From Lachnospiraceae bacterium (GTDB lineage Bacteria; Bacillota; Clostridia; Lachnospirales; Lachnospiraceae): 64,000 bases of DNA. Of the stretch, positions 44,949 through 54,332 are shown in pieces. Numbering within the stretch: the first letter of the stretch is position 1; every line of letters begins with the position of its first letter. The stretch lies in the NCBI GenBank assembly GCA_017532145.1, contig JAFXJR010000104.1, positions 1-64,000 on the forward strand, in the 5' to 3' direction. The notes beneath the pieces were generated by a model, which was not told the DNA's origin, did not search any database, and saw nothing but the letters and a program-made list of their open reading frames with translations. A program made the translations under genes and the position numbers.

Positions 44949-47063
44949 ATGATAATCAAGAATAATTTAGCTGCAATAAATAGTGAAAGATATCTGTTGC
45001 TGACTGTGGGAAAAGAAGCAAAACGAACGGAAAAACTTTCTTCTGGTTATAGAATCAACCGCTCAGCAGATGATGCTGCTGGATTAAGTATCAGTGAAAA
45101 GATGAGACGGCAGATTCGCGGTTTAGGACAGGCATCTGTCAATGCCCAAGATGGTATTTCTCTTCTCCAGTCTGCAGAAGGAGCCTTACAGGAAGTCCAT
45201 GAAATGTTACAAAGGATGAATGAACTGGCTGTTCATGCTGCCAATGGAACCAACAGCAAACAGGAGCGGGCTTATATCCAGAAGGAAGTAAGCCAGATTA
45301 TTACAGAGATAAATCGGGTAGCAGCTACTTCTAAATTTAATGAAACACGTATGTTTGATGGCTCCCTTGCAAGACAGACTCCGGCAGGCAGTACAGCCCC
45401 TAAACGCATTATCCAGGATATAGTAATCTATCCGGCAGCAGTTATTGAGCAGACAGAGGATAAATTTTGGGCGGCAGCCCCGGGCAATGAGAATATCAAA
45501 CAGATGCTGAAGACCCAGTTGGTTCCTCAGGCTATACAGGCTTTGGCAGATACCTTTGATGATACCTTTGGCTATCTCTCCGGCTCTACTATTGGAATAG
45601 GGCTGTCTGTTTATGATAAAGATGATGATGGTATTCTGGCAGCTTTGGCTATGAGATCCAGCTACTGGAGTAATTATAATCCACCTAAATTTGAACTGGA
45701 ATACCGCCTAAGTGTTAATATAGGATATCTGGATTTTATAGATAAAGATACAGGGAAATTAACAGATGACAGCAGATTGGAACTGGAAGCTACCCTAGTA
45801 CATGAGATGATGCATGGTATGATGATGGAAGCATTGACTGCAGGAATGGGGCATTATGACCTTTGGGCTTCCTTTCATAATGATGGATTTCCCACTTGGT
45901 TTGTAGAAGGTATGGCTCAGGTTGCCAGCGGCGGTATGGACTGGATATTGAATAGTCTGAAGCTGAATGCACAGTCTTCTGATACAGAGATTCAGGATAC
46001 CTTATCCCATCCCCATTACAGTTTAGATTCTGGCAGTGTGTATTCCCATTATGGAACAGGATATCTGGCAGCTATGTATCTGGGATATCTGGTTAATGGG
46101 AAGACATCTATCCAGCCTTCTGCTGTGGCTGATGGATTGGACCTTTTAATGAGTGATATCAGGGGAGGTAAGAGTTTGGATCAGGCCATAGCCAATTACA
46201 CAGATTATCAGGGACTTTCTGATTTTGAAGCTGGATTTGCAGTGGATAGTATTACCTTTATCAAACAGTTACTGACCTTATCAGGAAAGGGGAGAGGAGC
46301 TTTAGTAGTAAATGATTATACAGAAACAGATTTGCTGGAGGATGTTGATATGCCAGATACCATATTCAGTGTAAATACAGAGTATACCTGGGTCAATAAT
46401 ATCTATCCTGATGGCTATACTGTTATATCCGGAGGAACAGCAACCAAAGATGGTGTAGAAGGACCGGACTATGTACCCGCAAATCAGACAGGAACAACTA
46501 CACCAGGACAAACGGGAGGAGATAATACAAATCCCACAACTCCCGGGGGCGGAACAACTCCCGGAGGCGGAACAACTCCCGGGGACGGAACAACTCCTGG
46601 GGGCGGAACAACTCCCGGGGGCGGAACAACTCCTGGGGGCACGGGACAAACCGGCGTTGTTTATTTGGGTGGAATTACATTGCAGGTGGGCAATGAAGCA
46701 GATGAAACCATTACCATCTATATCGAAAGGATGGATGCCAATAGTCTGGGAATAGAGCAGGTAGATTGTCGTACCAGGGAGGGAGCATCGCAGGCCATTG
46801 AAACAGTAAAGGAGGCCATACATAGGGTTTCTGCCCAAAGAGCAGCCTTAGGAGCTTATCAGAATCGATTGGAGCATACCATACAAAATCTGGACAATGT
46901 GACAGAGAATACTCAGGCAGCAGAAAGTCGGATTCGTGATACAGATATAGCAAAAGAGATGGTAGGACTGGCCAACCAGAGACTGATAAGGAAGGCAGGA
47001 GAGGCCATGCTGGCTCAGACCAAGCAGATGGGGGCAGATATATTACGCCTGTTGGCCACTTAG
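44949..47063 (+). CDS. Flagellin with embedded metallopeptidase (flagellinolysin type)
   Basis: A 704-residue protein. Residues about 1-140 form the flagellin N-terminal D0/D1 domain (NNLAAINSERYL, LSSGYRINRSADDAAGLSISEKM, NAQDGISLLQ). The last 105 residues or so form the C-terminal one (LGAYQNRLEHTIQNL, ESRIRDTDIAKEM). Between them lies a gluzincin-like zinc protease with HEMMH at 285-289 and a likely third ligand Glu320 in WFVEGMA, then a TTPGGG repeat linker (about 514-564). This matches flagellinolysins, proteolytic flagellins that make the filament surface an enzyme. AAAGAGG precedes ATG 44949. It is not in a flagellar gene cluster here. Confidence 0.93.
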   Translation: MIIKNNLAAINSERYLLLTVGKEAKRTEKLSSGYRINRSADDAAGLSISEKMRRQIRGLGQASVNAQDGISLLQSAEGALQEVHEMLQRMNELAVHAANGTNSKQERAYIQKEVSQIITEINRVAATSKFNETRMFDGSLARQTPAGSTAPKRIIQDIVIYPAAVIEQTEDKFWAAAPGNENIKQMLKTQLVPQAIQALADTFDDTFGYLSGSTIGIGLSVYDKDDDGILAALAMRSSYWSNYNPPKFELEYRLSVNIGYLDFIDKDTGKLTDDSRLELEATLVHEMMHGMMMEALTAGMGHYDLWASFHNDGFPTWFVEGMAQVASGGMDWILNSLKLNAQSSDTEIQDTLSHPHYSLDSGSVYSHYGTGYLAAMYLGYLVNGKTSIQPSAVADGLDLLMSDIRGGKSLDQAIANYTDYQGLSDFEAGFAVDSITFIKQLLTLSGKGRGALVVNDYTETDLLEDVDMPDTIFSVNTEYTWVNNIYPDGYTVISGGTATKDGVEGPDYVPANQTGTTTPGQTGGDNTNPTTPGGGTTPGGGTTPGDGTTPGGGTTPGGGTTPGGTGQTGVVYLGGITLQVGNEADETITIYIERMDANSLGIEQVDCRTREGASQAIETVKEAIHRVSAQRAALGAYQNRLEHTIQNLDNVTENTQAAESRIRDTDIAKEMVGLANQRLIRKAGEAMLAQTKQMGADILRLLAT
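46536..46643 (+). repeat. Six 18-bp tandem repeats encoding TTPGGG
   Basis: Six units of an 18-bp repeat (ACAACTCCCGGGGGCGGA and close variants) encode a Thr-Thr-Pro-Gly-Gly-Gly linker between the peptidase and the C-terminal flagellin domain. Local GC is far higher than in the flanks. Copy number is likely variable. Confidence 0.95.
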
Positions 47064-47171
47064 ATAAGATGATGGAATAAAGATATCACAAAGTGCTATA
47101 AGGATGGAGACACAGAATAAAGGTACTTATGACCATGACTGGCTGTACTTTGTTGATACTGGTTTGGAAGA

Positions 47172-47207
47172 TGAAAAAATGTGGCTTCCATTTTGGGAAG
47201 CCACATA
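47172..47207 (-). terminator. Intrinsic terminator of the hemerythrin gene
   Basis: On the minus strand TGTGGCTTCC pairs perfectly with GGAAGCCACA around a 6-nt loop, and TTTTTTC follows. It lies a few bases after the hemerythrin stop. Confidence 0.92.
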
Positions 47208-47211
47208 AATA

Positions 47212-47619
47212 TTACAGAATATACATATACAATTCCGATTCTTCCTTGAAAATTCGATTCCTGATTTCATGAAAGATTTTATGAGTTTCTGTCTTAATTT
47301 CATAGCGATGATCCAGAATCTTTTGCCGCATATTATACTTATCCTTATACAAGGCAAACATTTCTGCAATCCCGCCCATTTGCTGCTGATATCTGATAGC
47401 CAGTCTTTGGGTTTGTTCCTCCTTACTCTCAGCCAATTTGGGATACATAAACTTATCCTCCAAAGATAAATGCACACTGATTTTGCCTGCTAAGGTGCAA
47501 ATATGCAGTGCAATCTGGTCTGCGTTTTTCTCCAGATTATTTTCATCTAATAGTGACTGAATGGTTTCTATTTCTTCGGAAATTCCTTGGTGTTGTTCTA
47601 TATAAGTACGTTTATTCAT
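47212..47619 (-). CDS. Hemerythrin-like domain protein
   Basis: A 135-residue four-helix protein. Candidate iron-binding residues are His in the first helix (EQHQGISEEI), HICTLAGKISVHLSLEDKFMYP in the second and third, and HKIFHEIRNRIFKEESELY at the end. Such proteins bind a diiron site and relate to oxygen, nitric oxide or iron-sulfur repair. ATG 47619 follows AAAGGAT; the longer frame to 47796 is not supported. A palindrome lies upstream. Confidence 0.78.
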   Translation of the reverse strand: MNKRTYIEQHQGISEEIETIQSLLDENNLEKNADQIALHICTLAGKISVHLSLEDKFMYPKLAESKEEQTQRLAIRYQQQMGGIAEMFALYKDKYNMRQKILDHRYEIKTETHKIFHEIRNRIFKEESELYMYIL

Positions 47620-47756
47620 AAATGAAATCCTTTCGTTTATTGCAGTCGGAAATTCACTGCCTTCAGGAAGGAAGAATCTCTGTTCTCCTTCCTCCATACT
47701 GATGCTTCTGATGCTATGATGCAATATTAATTTAGCACAGGAGGAAAAATAAATAT

Positions 47757-47770
47757 GTTGTAAATACAAC
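47757..47770. promoter_or_regulatory. Small palindrome upstream of the hemerythrin gene
   Basis: GTTGTA-AA-TACAAC is a perfect inverted repeat about 140 bp 5' of the hemerythrin start. It could be an operator for a redox or NO regulator, but no specific regulator can be named. The rest of the 326-bp gap to the tRNA shows no gene. Confidence 0.35.
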
Positions 47771-47945
47771 AAAATAGAAAAGAAAAATTTTGACAAAGAA
47801 TATAAGTTTTATTTATGGGAAGAAGGAAAGCAAGGGATAAATATAAAACCAAGTTCAGACAGAATTTTTATCAAAATCCCGTCAACATAATGAAAAAAAT
47901 AAGGAAAGCTTTGATTTCTCAAGGTTTCCTCACTCTTTAATTTAA

Positions 47946-48029
47946 TGCGGAAGATGGGACTTGAACCCACACGATGTAACCATCACAAGATCCTTAGTCT
48001 TGCTCGTCTGCCAGTTCCGACACTTCCGC
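47946..48029 (-). tRNA. tRNA-Leu (anticodon AAG)
   Basis: An 84-nt cloverleaf read on the minus strand. The acceptor GCGGAAG pairs with CTTCCGC, the discriminator is A, and a long variable arm typical of class II tRNA-Leu is present. The anticodon stem CAAGA/TCTTG encloses the loop CTAAGGA, giving anticodon AAG. The T arm contains GTGGGTTCAAGTCCCAT. CCA is not encoded. Confidence 0.93.
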
Positions 48030-48301
48030 ATTCGCATATTTAATTTCGTATGCCACGAAAAATATAATATCACCTGAAGAAAAAAAAGTCAATCTATTTT
48101 TTTCAAAAATTTAATCGAATCAAGGAAGTTCGTTACTTCAAGTTCCGTTTTACATGTTTGTTCTGGCTTAAATAGAGTAAGCAACAGTTACTGGCATAAC
48201 TTACTTTTTGAAAGCATATACAAGCAGTAGGGCTAGTTTGAAAATTTTTTGCTGCAATTTTCAAATTGGTTTTGGCAGAAAGTACAAGGGGAGGCTGGTT
48301 T

Positions 48302-51010
48302 ATGTATGAAGGTAAGCGAGTCCGGGAAGTCGGACAAATCTTCAAATGTGATATGGAAAAAGGATTAAGCAGTGCAGAGGCATCGGGGAGACTGAAGCAA
48401 TATGGAAAAAATCTGCTGCAGGAAAAAAAGAATAAGGGGAGGATAGCTCTGTTTTTGGAGCAGCTTAACGACCCTTTGATTTTTATTCTTTTTGTGGCTA
48501 CAGCAGTTTCTCTTTTGTTAGGGGAAGCTGGGGATGCTGCGATTATTATTACAGTGATTCTGGTGAATGCCTTAGTAGGGATGATACAGGAAGGAAAGGC
48601 CAGAAAAGCTATTGAGGCATTAAAGCAGTTAACCAGCCCCCATGCAGTAGTAAAAAGAGGGGGCAGGCAGATGGAGATTGCTGCTCAGGAGCTGGTACCA
48701 GGGGATATTGTCTGTTTGGAGGCAGGCAGGCAGGTTCCGGCAGATTTACGTCTTACGAAAACCATGAGTTTGAAAATAGAAGAATCTGCCCTGACAGGAG
48801 AGTCTGTCCCTGGTGAAAAGGATGCAGGTTTTCTGGCTGAAGGAAGGACAGATATTGGTGACTGCAAAAATATGGCCTATATGTCCACTAATGTAACCTA
48901 TGGCAGAGGAGAAGGTGTAGTAGTAGCCACTGGAATGGAAACTCAAATTGGCAAAATCGCAGGAATGATTAGCGAAACAAAGGAGGAAATGACACCTTTA
49001 CAGAAGCGATTGGCAGATTTGGGAAAGGTACTGAGTGGAGTGGCAGTTTTTATCTGTATCTTTCTTTTTGTCGTAGCAGTTTTGCAAAAGAGGGATGTGG
49101 GAGACATGCTGCTGACGGCTATTTCTCTGGCAGTAGCTGCAGTACCAGAGGGGCTTCCGGCTATTGTTACTATCGTGTTGGCGCTTAGTGTATCACGAAT
49201 GGTAAAGGTAAATACGATTATCCGACGGCTTCCCTCAGTGGAGACGTTAGGAGCAGTAGATGTAGTCTGTTCAGATAAAACGGGAACTTTGACACAAAAC
49301 AAGATGACAGTAAAAAAGTGCTTTGCGGATGGCAGGCTGTTTTCCGCAGAGGAATTGGAGGAAAACAGACAGCGAGAGCTGTTAAGGGGGTGTACCCTCT
49401 GTAATGATGCCATATTGGAGGAAGGAAGCAGAATTGGAGACCCTACCGAGCTGGCTTTGTTGGAGTTGGCAGGAAAATATGGAATGAAGCGGGAAAGGGT
49501 GGAAGGAAGCTATCCCAGAATTGATGAAAAAGCTTTTGATTCCGACAGAAAGATGATGACTACTCTTCATAAAGGAGGGCAGGGAAAGATAGCCTATACC
49601 AAGGGAAGCTGTGAGGAGGTACTAAAGCGAAGCAGCCATATTCTAATCAATGGCAGAAAACAGCCGATGACAGAGAGTATCAAACGGGAAGTGTTGCAGG
49701 CAGCAGCACAGATGGCAGCAGAGGCTCTCCGGGTGCTGGCAATAGCTAATAAGGAGGATGCTATAGTACCAGAGGAAAGAGAGCTAACCCTTTTGGGGTT
49801 GGTAGGCATGATAGACCCAGCCAGACCGGAGGCTAAGGAAGCAGTAGCGGCTTTTCGTCAGGCAGGGGTGGATACAGTGATGATTACAGGTGACCATGTG
49901 GATACTGCCTTTGCCATTGCGCAGGAGCTGGGAATAGCTACCCGAAAGGAGGAATGTCTCTGCGGCAGCGATTTGGATAGAATGGAGGAAGGAGAGTTTG
50001 ACCAGGTAGCAGAAAGGGTTCGGGTCTATGCCCGGGTATCACCGGAACATAAGGTAAAAATTGTCAATGCGTTAAAGAAAAAGGGAAAGACAGTGGCTAT
50101 GACAGGAGATGGGGTGAACGATGCACCTTCTCTTAAGGCGGCAGACATTGGTATTGCCATGGGGATGAATGGAACGGATGTGGCAAAGAATGCTTCAGAT
50201 ATGATTTTAACCGATGACAATTTTGCCACTATTCGGAAAGCCATTGAGGAAGGAAGAGGTATCTATGAAAATATCAGAAAGTCTATTCTTTTCTTGCTTT
50301 CTTCTAATTTTGGTGAAATTATTACGATGCTGGCAGCTATTCTGGCAGGTTTGCCGTCTCCTCTCAAGGCTAGTCATATTTTATGGATTAACCTGATTAC
50401 GGATTCTCTGCCGGCACTGGCTTTGGGTGTAGATGAAAATGACGGTGGGGAGCTGATGAAGCAGAAGCCCCGCAGAAATAATGAAAGCTTGTTTGCCCAT
50501 GGAGGATTATCCTGTACTCTCTGCTTTGGTATGGTTATTGCCGTTATTAGTGCCACTGCCTTTTTACAGGTACCTTATCAGGCATTAGTCAGCAGGGGAT
50601 TGCCCATCAATCTGCATAATCTGGAAGTGATGCTGGGGATTCCGGAGTTGTTGAATAAGGCACAGACCCATGCCTTTACCGTATTAGGAATGAGCCAGCT
50701 CTTCCATGCTGTAGGTATGCGAGATGTGAATAAATCTATCTTTAGAATGAAGCTGTTTTCCAATGGTTATATGATACTGGCCTGTGTCATTGGAATCAGC
50801 CTACAGGTACTGGTGACAGAAATTCCCTATTTTGTCTCCCTGTTTGGCACTACCCGTCTGTCTCTATCGGAGTGGGGATGTCTGGCTGCCCTTTCTGCTG
50901 TCCCCTTAGTCGTGCATGAACTGCTTTTATTAGGTGGTACGGCAGAACAGGATAGTCAGGAAAAGGAAAACGGTAGAACAAAATTTTCTGCTGAGAGAGA
51001 GGTTAGTTGA
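48302..51010 (+). CDS. P-type calcium-transporting ATPase (PMCA/PacL-like)
   Basis: A 902-residue membrane pump that should export Ca2+ using ATP. Signature motifs in order are TGES (actuator), PEGLPA in membrane helix 4, DKTGTLT with the phosphorylated Asp325, KGSCEEVL-type nucleotide site, TGDHVDTA and MTGDGVNDAPSL, then six C-terminal membrane segments. The cation N-terminal domain is present (SAEASGRLKQYGKNLL). AAGGGGAGG precedes ATG 48302. It appears monocistronic. Confidence 0.94.
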   Translation: MYEGKRVREVGQIFKCDMEKGLSSAEASGRLKQYGKNLLQEKKNKGRIALFLEQLNDPLIFILFVATAVSLLLGEAGDAAIIITVILVNALVGMIQEGKARKAIEALKQLTSPHAVVKRGGRQMEIAAQELVPGDIVCLEAGRQVPADLRLTKTMSLKIEESALTGESVPGEKDAGFLAEGRTDIGDCKNMAYMSTNVTYGRGEGVVVATGMETQIGKIAGMISETKEEMTPLQKRLADLGKVLSGVAVFICIFLFVVAVLQKRDVGDMLLTAISLAVAAVPEGLPAIVTIVLALSVSRMVKVNTIIRRLPSVETLGAVDVVCSDKTGTLTQNKMTVKKCFADGRLFSAEELEENRQRELLRGCTLCNDAILEEGSRIGDPTELALLELAGKYGMKRERVEGSYPRIDEKAFDSDRKMMTTLHKGGQGKIAYTKGSCEEVLKRSSHILINGRKQPMTESIKREVLQAAAQMAAEALRVLAIANKEDAIVPEERELTLLGLVGMIDPARPEAKEAVAAFRQAGVDTVMITGDHVDTAFAIAQELGIATRKEECLCGSDLDRMEEGEFDQVAERVRVYARVSPEHKVKIVNALKKKGKTVAMTGDGVNDAPSLKAADIGIAMGMNGTDVAKNASDMILTDDNFATIRKAIEEGRGIYENIRKSILFLLSSNFGEIITMLAAILAGLPSPLKASHILWINLITDSLPALALGVDENDGGELMKQKPRRNNESLFAHGGLSCTLCFGMVIAVISATAFLQVPYQALVSRGLPINLHNLEVMLGIPELLNKAQTHAFTVLGMSQLFHAVGMRDVNKSIFRMKLFSNGYMILACVIGISLQVLVTEIPYFVSLFGTTRLSLSEWGCLAALSAVPLVVHELLLLGGTAEQDSQEKENGRTKFSAEREVS

Positions 51011-51041
51011 ACTAATAGATAAAATCAATTTGTCAATTGTT

Positions 51042-51677
51042 CTATCCCAGTTTGGTAAAGGCCAGCAGAATTAATAAAATACCTCCAAGTACAGAAAAAT
51101 TAAGCTCTGAGCGATCAGAAAGGAAACGACCCAGCTTACATCCTCCCAGAATGGATAAAAGGCTGATGGAAAAGGTCAGGAGCGCAGTAGGAAGAAGGGA
51201 AAACTCAAGAGAAGCAGCTCCAATGCCGGCAGCAATGCTGTCTAAAGACAGTGCCAAGCCCAGAGAGACAGCTTCAGCAGGAGAAAGTATCTCCATATTT
51301 GCACCATTGGCCTTTTGGGGCTGAGCATAGACAGTAAGAATAAAACCCATATTTTTTAAGGACAGGTGCAGCTCCCTGTCCTTAAATCTATTTTCCTGAA
51401 TAATTTTTTTTACTGAACTGTCAAAAATTTTCAGAAGTCCCAGAATAAAGAGGAGAGAAAAGGAAAAAAGGGCAGTGAGGGAGGGGGGAATAAATGCTTT
51501 AATCAGGTTGCCTGCCAGAAGGGAAACAATTAAAAGGGCATCCGATAGCAATGCCACAATAAAGGCAGAAATAGGGGGGATTTTTACCTTGTCTGCTCCA
51601 TAGGAAAGACCGGCAGTAAAGGCATCTGCAGAAAGGGCGACAACAAGTAGAAGGAGTCTGGAAAAAGAAACAAACAC
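51042..51677 (-). CDS. ytaF: Sporulation membrane protein YtaF
   Basis: A 211-residue MntP-like membrane protein with about six segments. The paired Asp-bearing motifs ALSADAFTAGLSYG and ALSLDSIAAGIGA are hallmarks of the YtaF/MntP fold. Bacillus YtaF is sporulation-linked; ion specificity is unknown. GTG 51677 is chosen behind AGGTG; GTG 51686 is the alternative. It converges with the Ca-ATPase gene. Confidence 0.85.
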   Translation of the reverse strand: MFVSFSRLLLLVVALSADAFTAGLSYGADKVKIPPISAFIVALLSDALLIVSLLAGNLIKAFIPPSLTALFSFSLLFILGLLKIFDSSVKKIIQENRFKDRELHLSLKNMGFILTVYAQPQKANGANMEILSPAEAVSLGLALSLDSIAAGIGAASLEFSLLPTALLTFSISLLSILGGCKLGRFLSDRSELNFSVLGGILLILLAFTKLG

Positions 51678-51699
51678 AACAGTCACCTGCCATTGGTAT

Positions 51700-51729
51700 T
51701 TGCTTTATCTTATGTGACTGTGATATAAT
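51700..51729 (+). promoter_or_regulatory. Candidate promoter of the ABC exporter
   Basis: TTGCTT (51700-51705) and a perfect TATAAT (51724-51729) are 18 bp apart, about 54 bp before the ABC gene start. Confidence 0.55.
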
Positions 51730-51782
51730 TGGCTCTAAAATATTTAGAAACAATCATGAAAAGCAAAGAAAGGAGCAGTTTT

Positions 51783-53543
51783 ATGATAAAAGAAAAAGAC
51801 TATACTACCCATCAGCTTATTCGACGGTTTTTACCTTATTTCAAGCCATATCGCGGCATTTTGGTTATGGATTTGTTCTGTGCCGCACTGACTACAGTTT
51901 GTGAATTGGTATTGCCTTTGATAATGAGACATATTACTAATGAAGGATTGTACAATCTGGCAGGATTGTCGGTACGAACCATAGGCGGATTGGGATTACT
52001 CTATCTGTTGCTGCGGGCAGTAGATGCAGTGGCCAGCTATTACATGGCGAATACAGGACATGTGATGGGAGCCAGAATAGAGACAGATATGCGCAGGGCT
52101 GCTTATGCCCATCTTCAGCAGTTATCCAATACTTATTATAATAATACGAAGGTAGGGCAAATTATGGGGAGGATTACTAACGACCTGTTTGATGTAACCG
52201 AGTTTGCCCATCATTGTCCGGAAGAATTCTTTATTGCAGGCATTAAGCTGATTATTGCTTTTGCTATTCTATCAGGGATTAATCTGCCGCTTACCTTGAT
52301 TATCTTTTTGATTGTACCTGTGATGATTGTGGTCTGTATGACCTTAAATAGAAAGATGAAGGGAGCTTTTAGCAGACAGAGAAATCAGATAGGAGAGCTG
52401 AATGCCCGGATTGAGGACAGTCTGTTAGGGCAGAAGGTGGTAAAGGCCTTTACGAATGAAGAAGCAGAGCAACAGAAATTTGAGGTGGATAATGGAAGAT
52501 TTTTGGAGATAAAAAAGGAGTCTTACCGTTATATGGCTGCTTTTCAGACGACCACAAAGGTGTTTGATGGGATCATGTATCTGGCAGTGGTAGTAGCAGG
52601 AGGAATCTTTCTGGTAAAGGGGATGATTGTACCTGGAGATTTGGTGGCCTATACCCTGTATGTAAGTACATTGATTGCCACTATACGAAGAATTATTGAA
52701 TTTGCGGAGCAGTTCCAAAGAGGGATGACAGGAATCGAACGCTTTTTACAGATTATGGATGCAGATATTGAAATCTTTGATGAGCCGGATGCCAGACCAC
52801 TGCAGCAGACAAAGGGAAATATTGCTTTTGAAAATGTCAGCTTTGAGTATGCAGATGACCATAATATTGTGTTTAAGGGGCTGAATCTTCAGGTAAGGAA
52901 TGGGGAAAAGGTGGCTATTGTAGGACCCTCTGGAGGGGGGAAGACGACTCTTTGTAATCTGATTCCCCGATTTTATGATGTGACAGAAGGAAGGATTACC
53001 ATAGATGGAGAGGATATTCGCCATTTTACCTTGAAAAGTTTGAGGAAAAATGTAGGAATCGTTCAACAGGATGTATATCTGTTTTCTGGTACGATTTTTG
53101 AAAATATTGTATATGGCAGACCAGAGGCAGGCAGAGAAGAAGTAATAGAGGCAGCTAAGCGAGCTGGTGCCCATGAATTTATTATGAAGTTAAAGGATGG
53201 CTATGATACCTATGTGGGAGAACGAGGGGTAAAGCTTTCCGGAGGACAGAAACAAAGAATCAGTATTGCCAGAGTATTTTTAAAGAATCCTCCCATTATT
53301 ATTCTGGATGAAGCGACTTCGGCTTTGGACAATGAAAGTGAATTTGCAGTGGCAAGGTCTCTGGCCCGGCTTTCTGAGGGAAGAACCACCCTTACGATTG
53401 CTCATCGACTGTCCAGTATCAGAAATTCTGACAGAATCCTGGTGCTGACAGAAGAAGGGATTGTGGAAGAAGGAAACCATGATGAATTGTTGGAAAAAAG
53501 GGGAATCTATCACCAGTTTTATCTGGCAGCCAGTACCTTGTAG
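51783..53543 (+). CDS. ABC exporter, fused membrane and ATPase domains
   Basis: A 586-residue half-transporter of the MsbA/LmrA type. Six membrane helices fill residues about 20-310, and the ATPase domain carries Walker A GPSGGGKT near 381-388, LSGGQKQR near 485, and Walker B IIILDEATSALD near 505-515. It would work as a homodimer or with another half-transporter. Substrate unknown. AAAGGAG precedes ATG 51783. Confidence 0.93.
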   Translation: MIKEKDYTTHQLIRRFLPYFKPYRGILVMDLFCAALTTVCELVLPLIMRHITNEGLYNLAGLSVRTIGGLGLLYLLLRAVDAVASYYMANTGHVMGARIETDMRRAAYAHLQQLSNTYYNNTKVGQIMGRITNDLFDVTEFAHHCPEEFFIAGIKLIIAFAILSGINLPLTLIIFLIVPVMIVVCMTLNRKMKGAFSRQRNQIGELNARIEDSLLGQKVVKAFTNEEAEQQKFEVDNGRFLEIKKESYRYMAAFQTTTKVFDGIMYLAVVVAGGIFLVKGMIVPGDLVAYTLYVSTLIATIRRIIEFAEQFQRGMTGIERFLQIMDADIEIFDEPDARPLQQTKGNIAFENVSFEYADDHNIVFKGLNLQVRNGEKVAIVGPSGGGKTTLCNLIPRFYDVTEGRITIDGEDIRHFTLKSLRKNVGIVQQDVYLFSGTIFENIVYGRPEAGREEVIEAAKRAGAHEFIMKLKDGYDTYVGERGVKLSGGQKQRISIARVFLKNPPIIILDEATSALDNESEFAVARSLARLSEGRTTLTIAHRLSSIRNSDRILVLTEEGIVEEGNHDELLEKRGIYHQFYLAASTL

Positions 53544-53587
53544 AAAAACCGTGAATATGTAAAGCATCGCGTTTTATGGATTATTTC

Positions 53588-53616
53588 TTGATAAGCGGAG
53601 TCGATTTTTGTATAAT
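53588..53616 (+). promoter_or_regulatory. Candidate sigma-A promoter of the SDR-like gene
   Basis: TTGATA (53588-53593) and a perfect TATAAT (53611-53616) are 17 bp apart, about 70 bp before the next start. Confidence 0.65.
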
Positions 53617-53684
53617 GGAATTAACTTGAAGCGCGCCAAGAAAACTCTAAGAATAAATCAAAAAAAACAAGGAGACAACGAATC

Positions 53685-54038
53685 ATGTTTCAGAAAAAAA
53701 TCTGCGTAGTAGTGGGAGGCGCAAAGGGAAAAGGCAGCAGGCTTGTGGAAGAATATGCAGGCAACAGCTACCATATAGCCCTGATGGATTCTGATAAACA
53801 ATCCGGCAGCTCACTCAAAGAGAAGGTGGAGAAGAAGTACGGAAGAAAGGTATTTTTCTTCCATGGGGATGCAGACAGCGAGGAAGACTTGGAGCTGTTT
53901 GCCGGTGCGATAATCGGACAGTATAAGAAGGTGGACTGTCTGTATTATCGCACGGATATTGCCGGGAGGGCAAAAGAAATCGCCGGCCTGCTTCAGGAGG
54001 CGATAAAGCAAGGAGGTATTGTGGAGGCTTTTTGTTAG
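53685..54038 (+). CDS. Short Rossmann-like protein (SDR-like N-terminal half)
   Basis: A 117-residue protein whose start VVVGGAKGKGSRLVEEYA resembles the nucleotide loop of short-chain dehydrogenases, with an acidic end to the second strand (LMDSD) and a third block (FFFHGDADSEEDLELF). Full SDR enzymes are about 250 residues with a YxxxK active site, which is missing here. It has its own promoter and ribosome site (AAGGAG), so it may be a reduced but functional protein rather than a decayed one. Function unknown. Confidence 0.6.
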   Translation: MFQKKICVVVGGAKGKGSRLVEEYAGNSYHIALMDSDKQSGSSLKEKVEKKYGRKVFFFHGDADSEEDLELFAGAIIGQYKKVDCLYYRTDIAGRAKEIAGLLQEAIKQGGIVEAFC

Positions 54039-54128
54039 CCTTTATGTTAAGAAAACGTTAAAAAAACATACTAGGAAAACACGGATTAAATCAGGATGCA
54101 CACGGATTTTCAAGGGAAGATATTGTTG

Positions 54129-54163
54129 TGTGGAGAAAATCCGGTGCAGGAAATGCTTTAATT
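54129..54163 (+). repeat. Short dispersed intergenic repeat, copy B
   Basis: TGTGGAGAAAATCC-GTGCAGGAAAT-CTTTAAT matches the reverse complement of 8449-8483 with two differences. The intergenic region around it (54039-54332) also holds a TATAAT at 54200-54205 that could serve the next gene, though no good -35 is seen. Confidence 0.65.
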
Positions 54164-54332
54164 AGCATTTCTCTAAAGTTCCCTGTCCTGATTTTGTGGT
54201 ATAATGATAGAAAAAGCGTCTTTCACAGAGAGACATTACCGAAAAGAGGAGGCTGTCTGTAAAGCGTCTAACTATGACACTGAACAAATAGCAGGATAAT
54301 CAAAAGATAAGAGAGAAAGGCAGGGTGATTCT

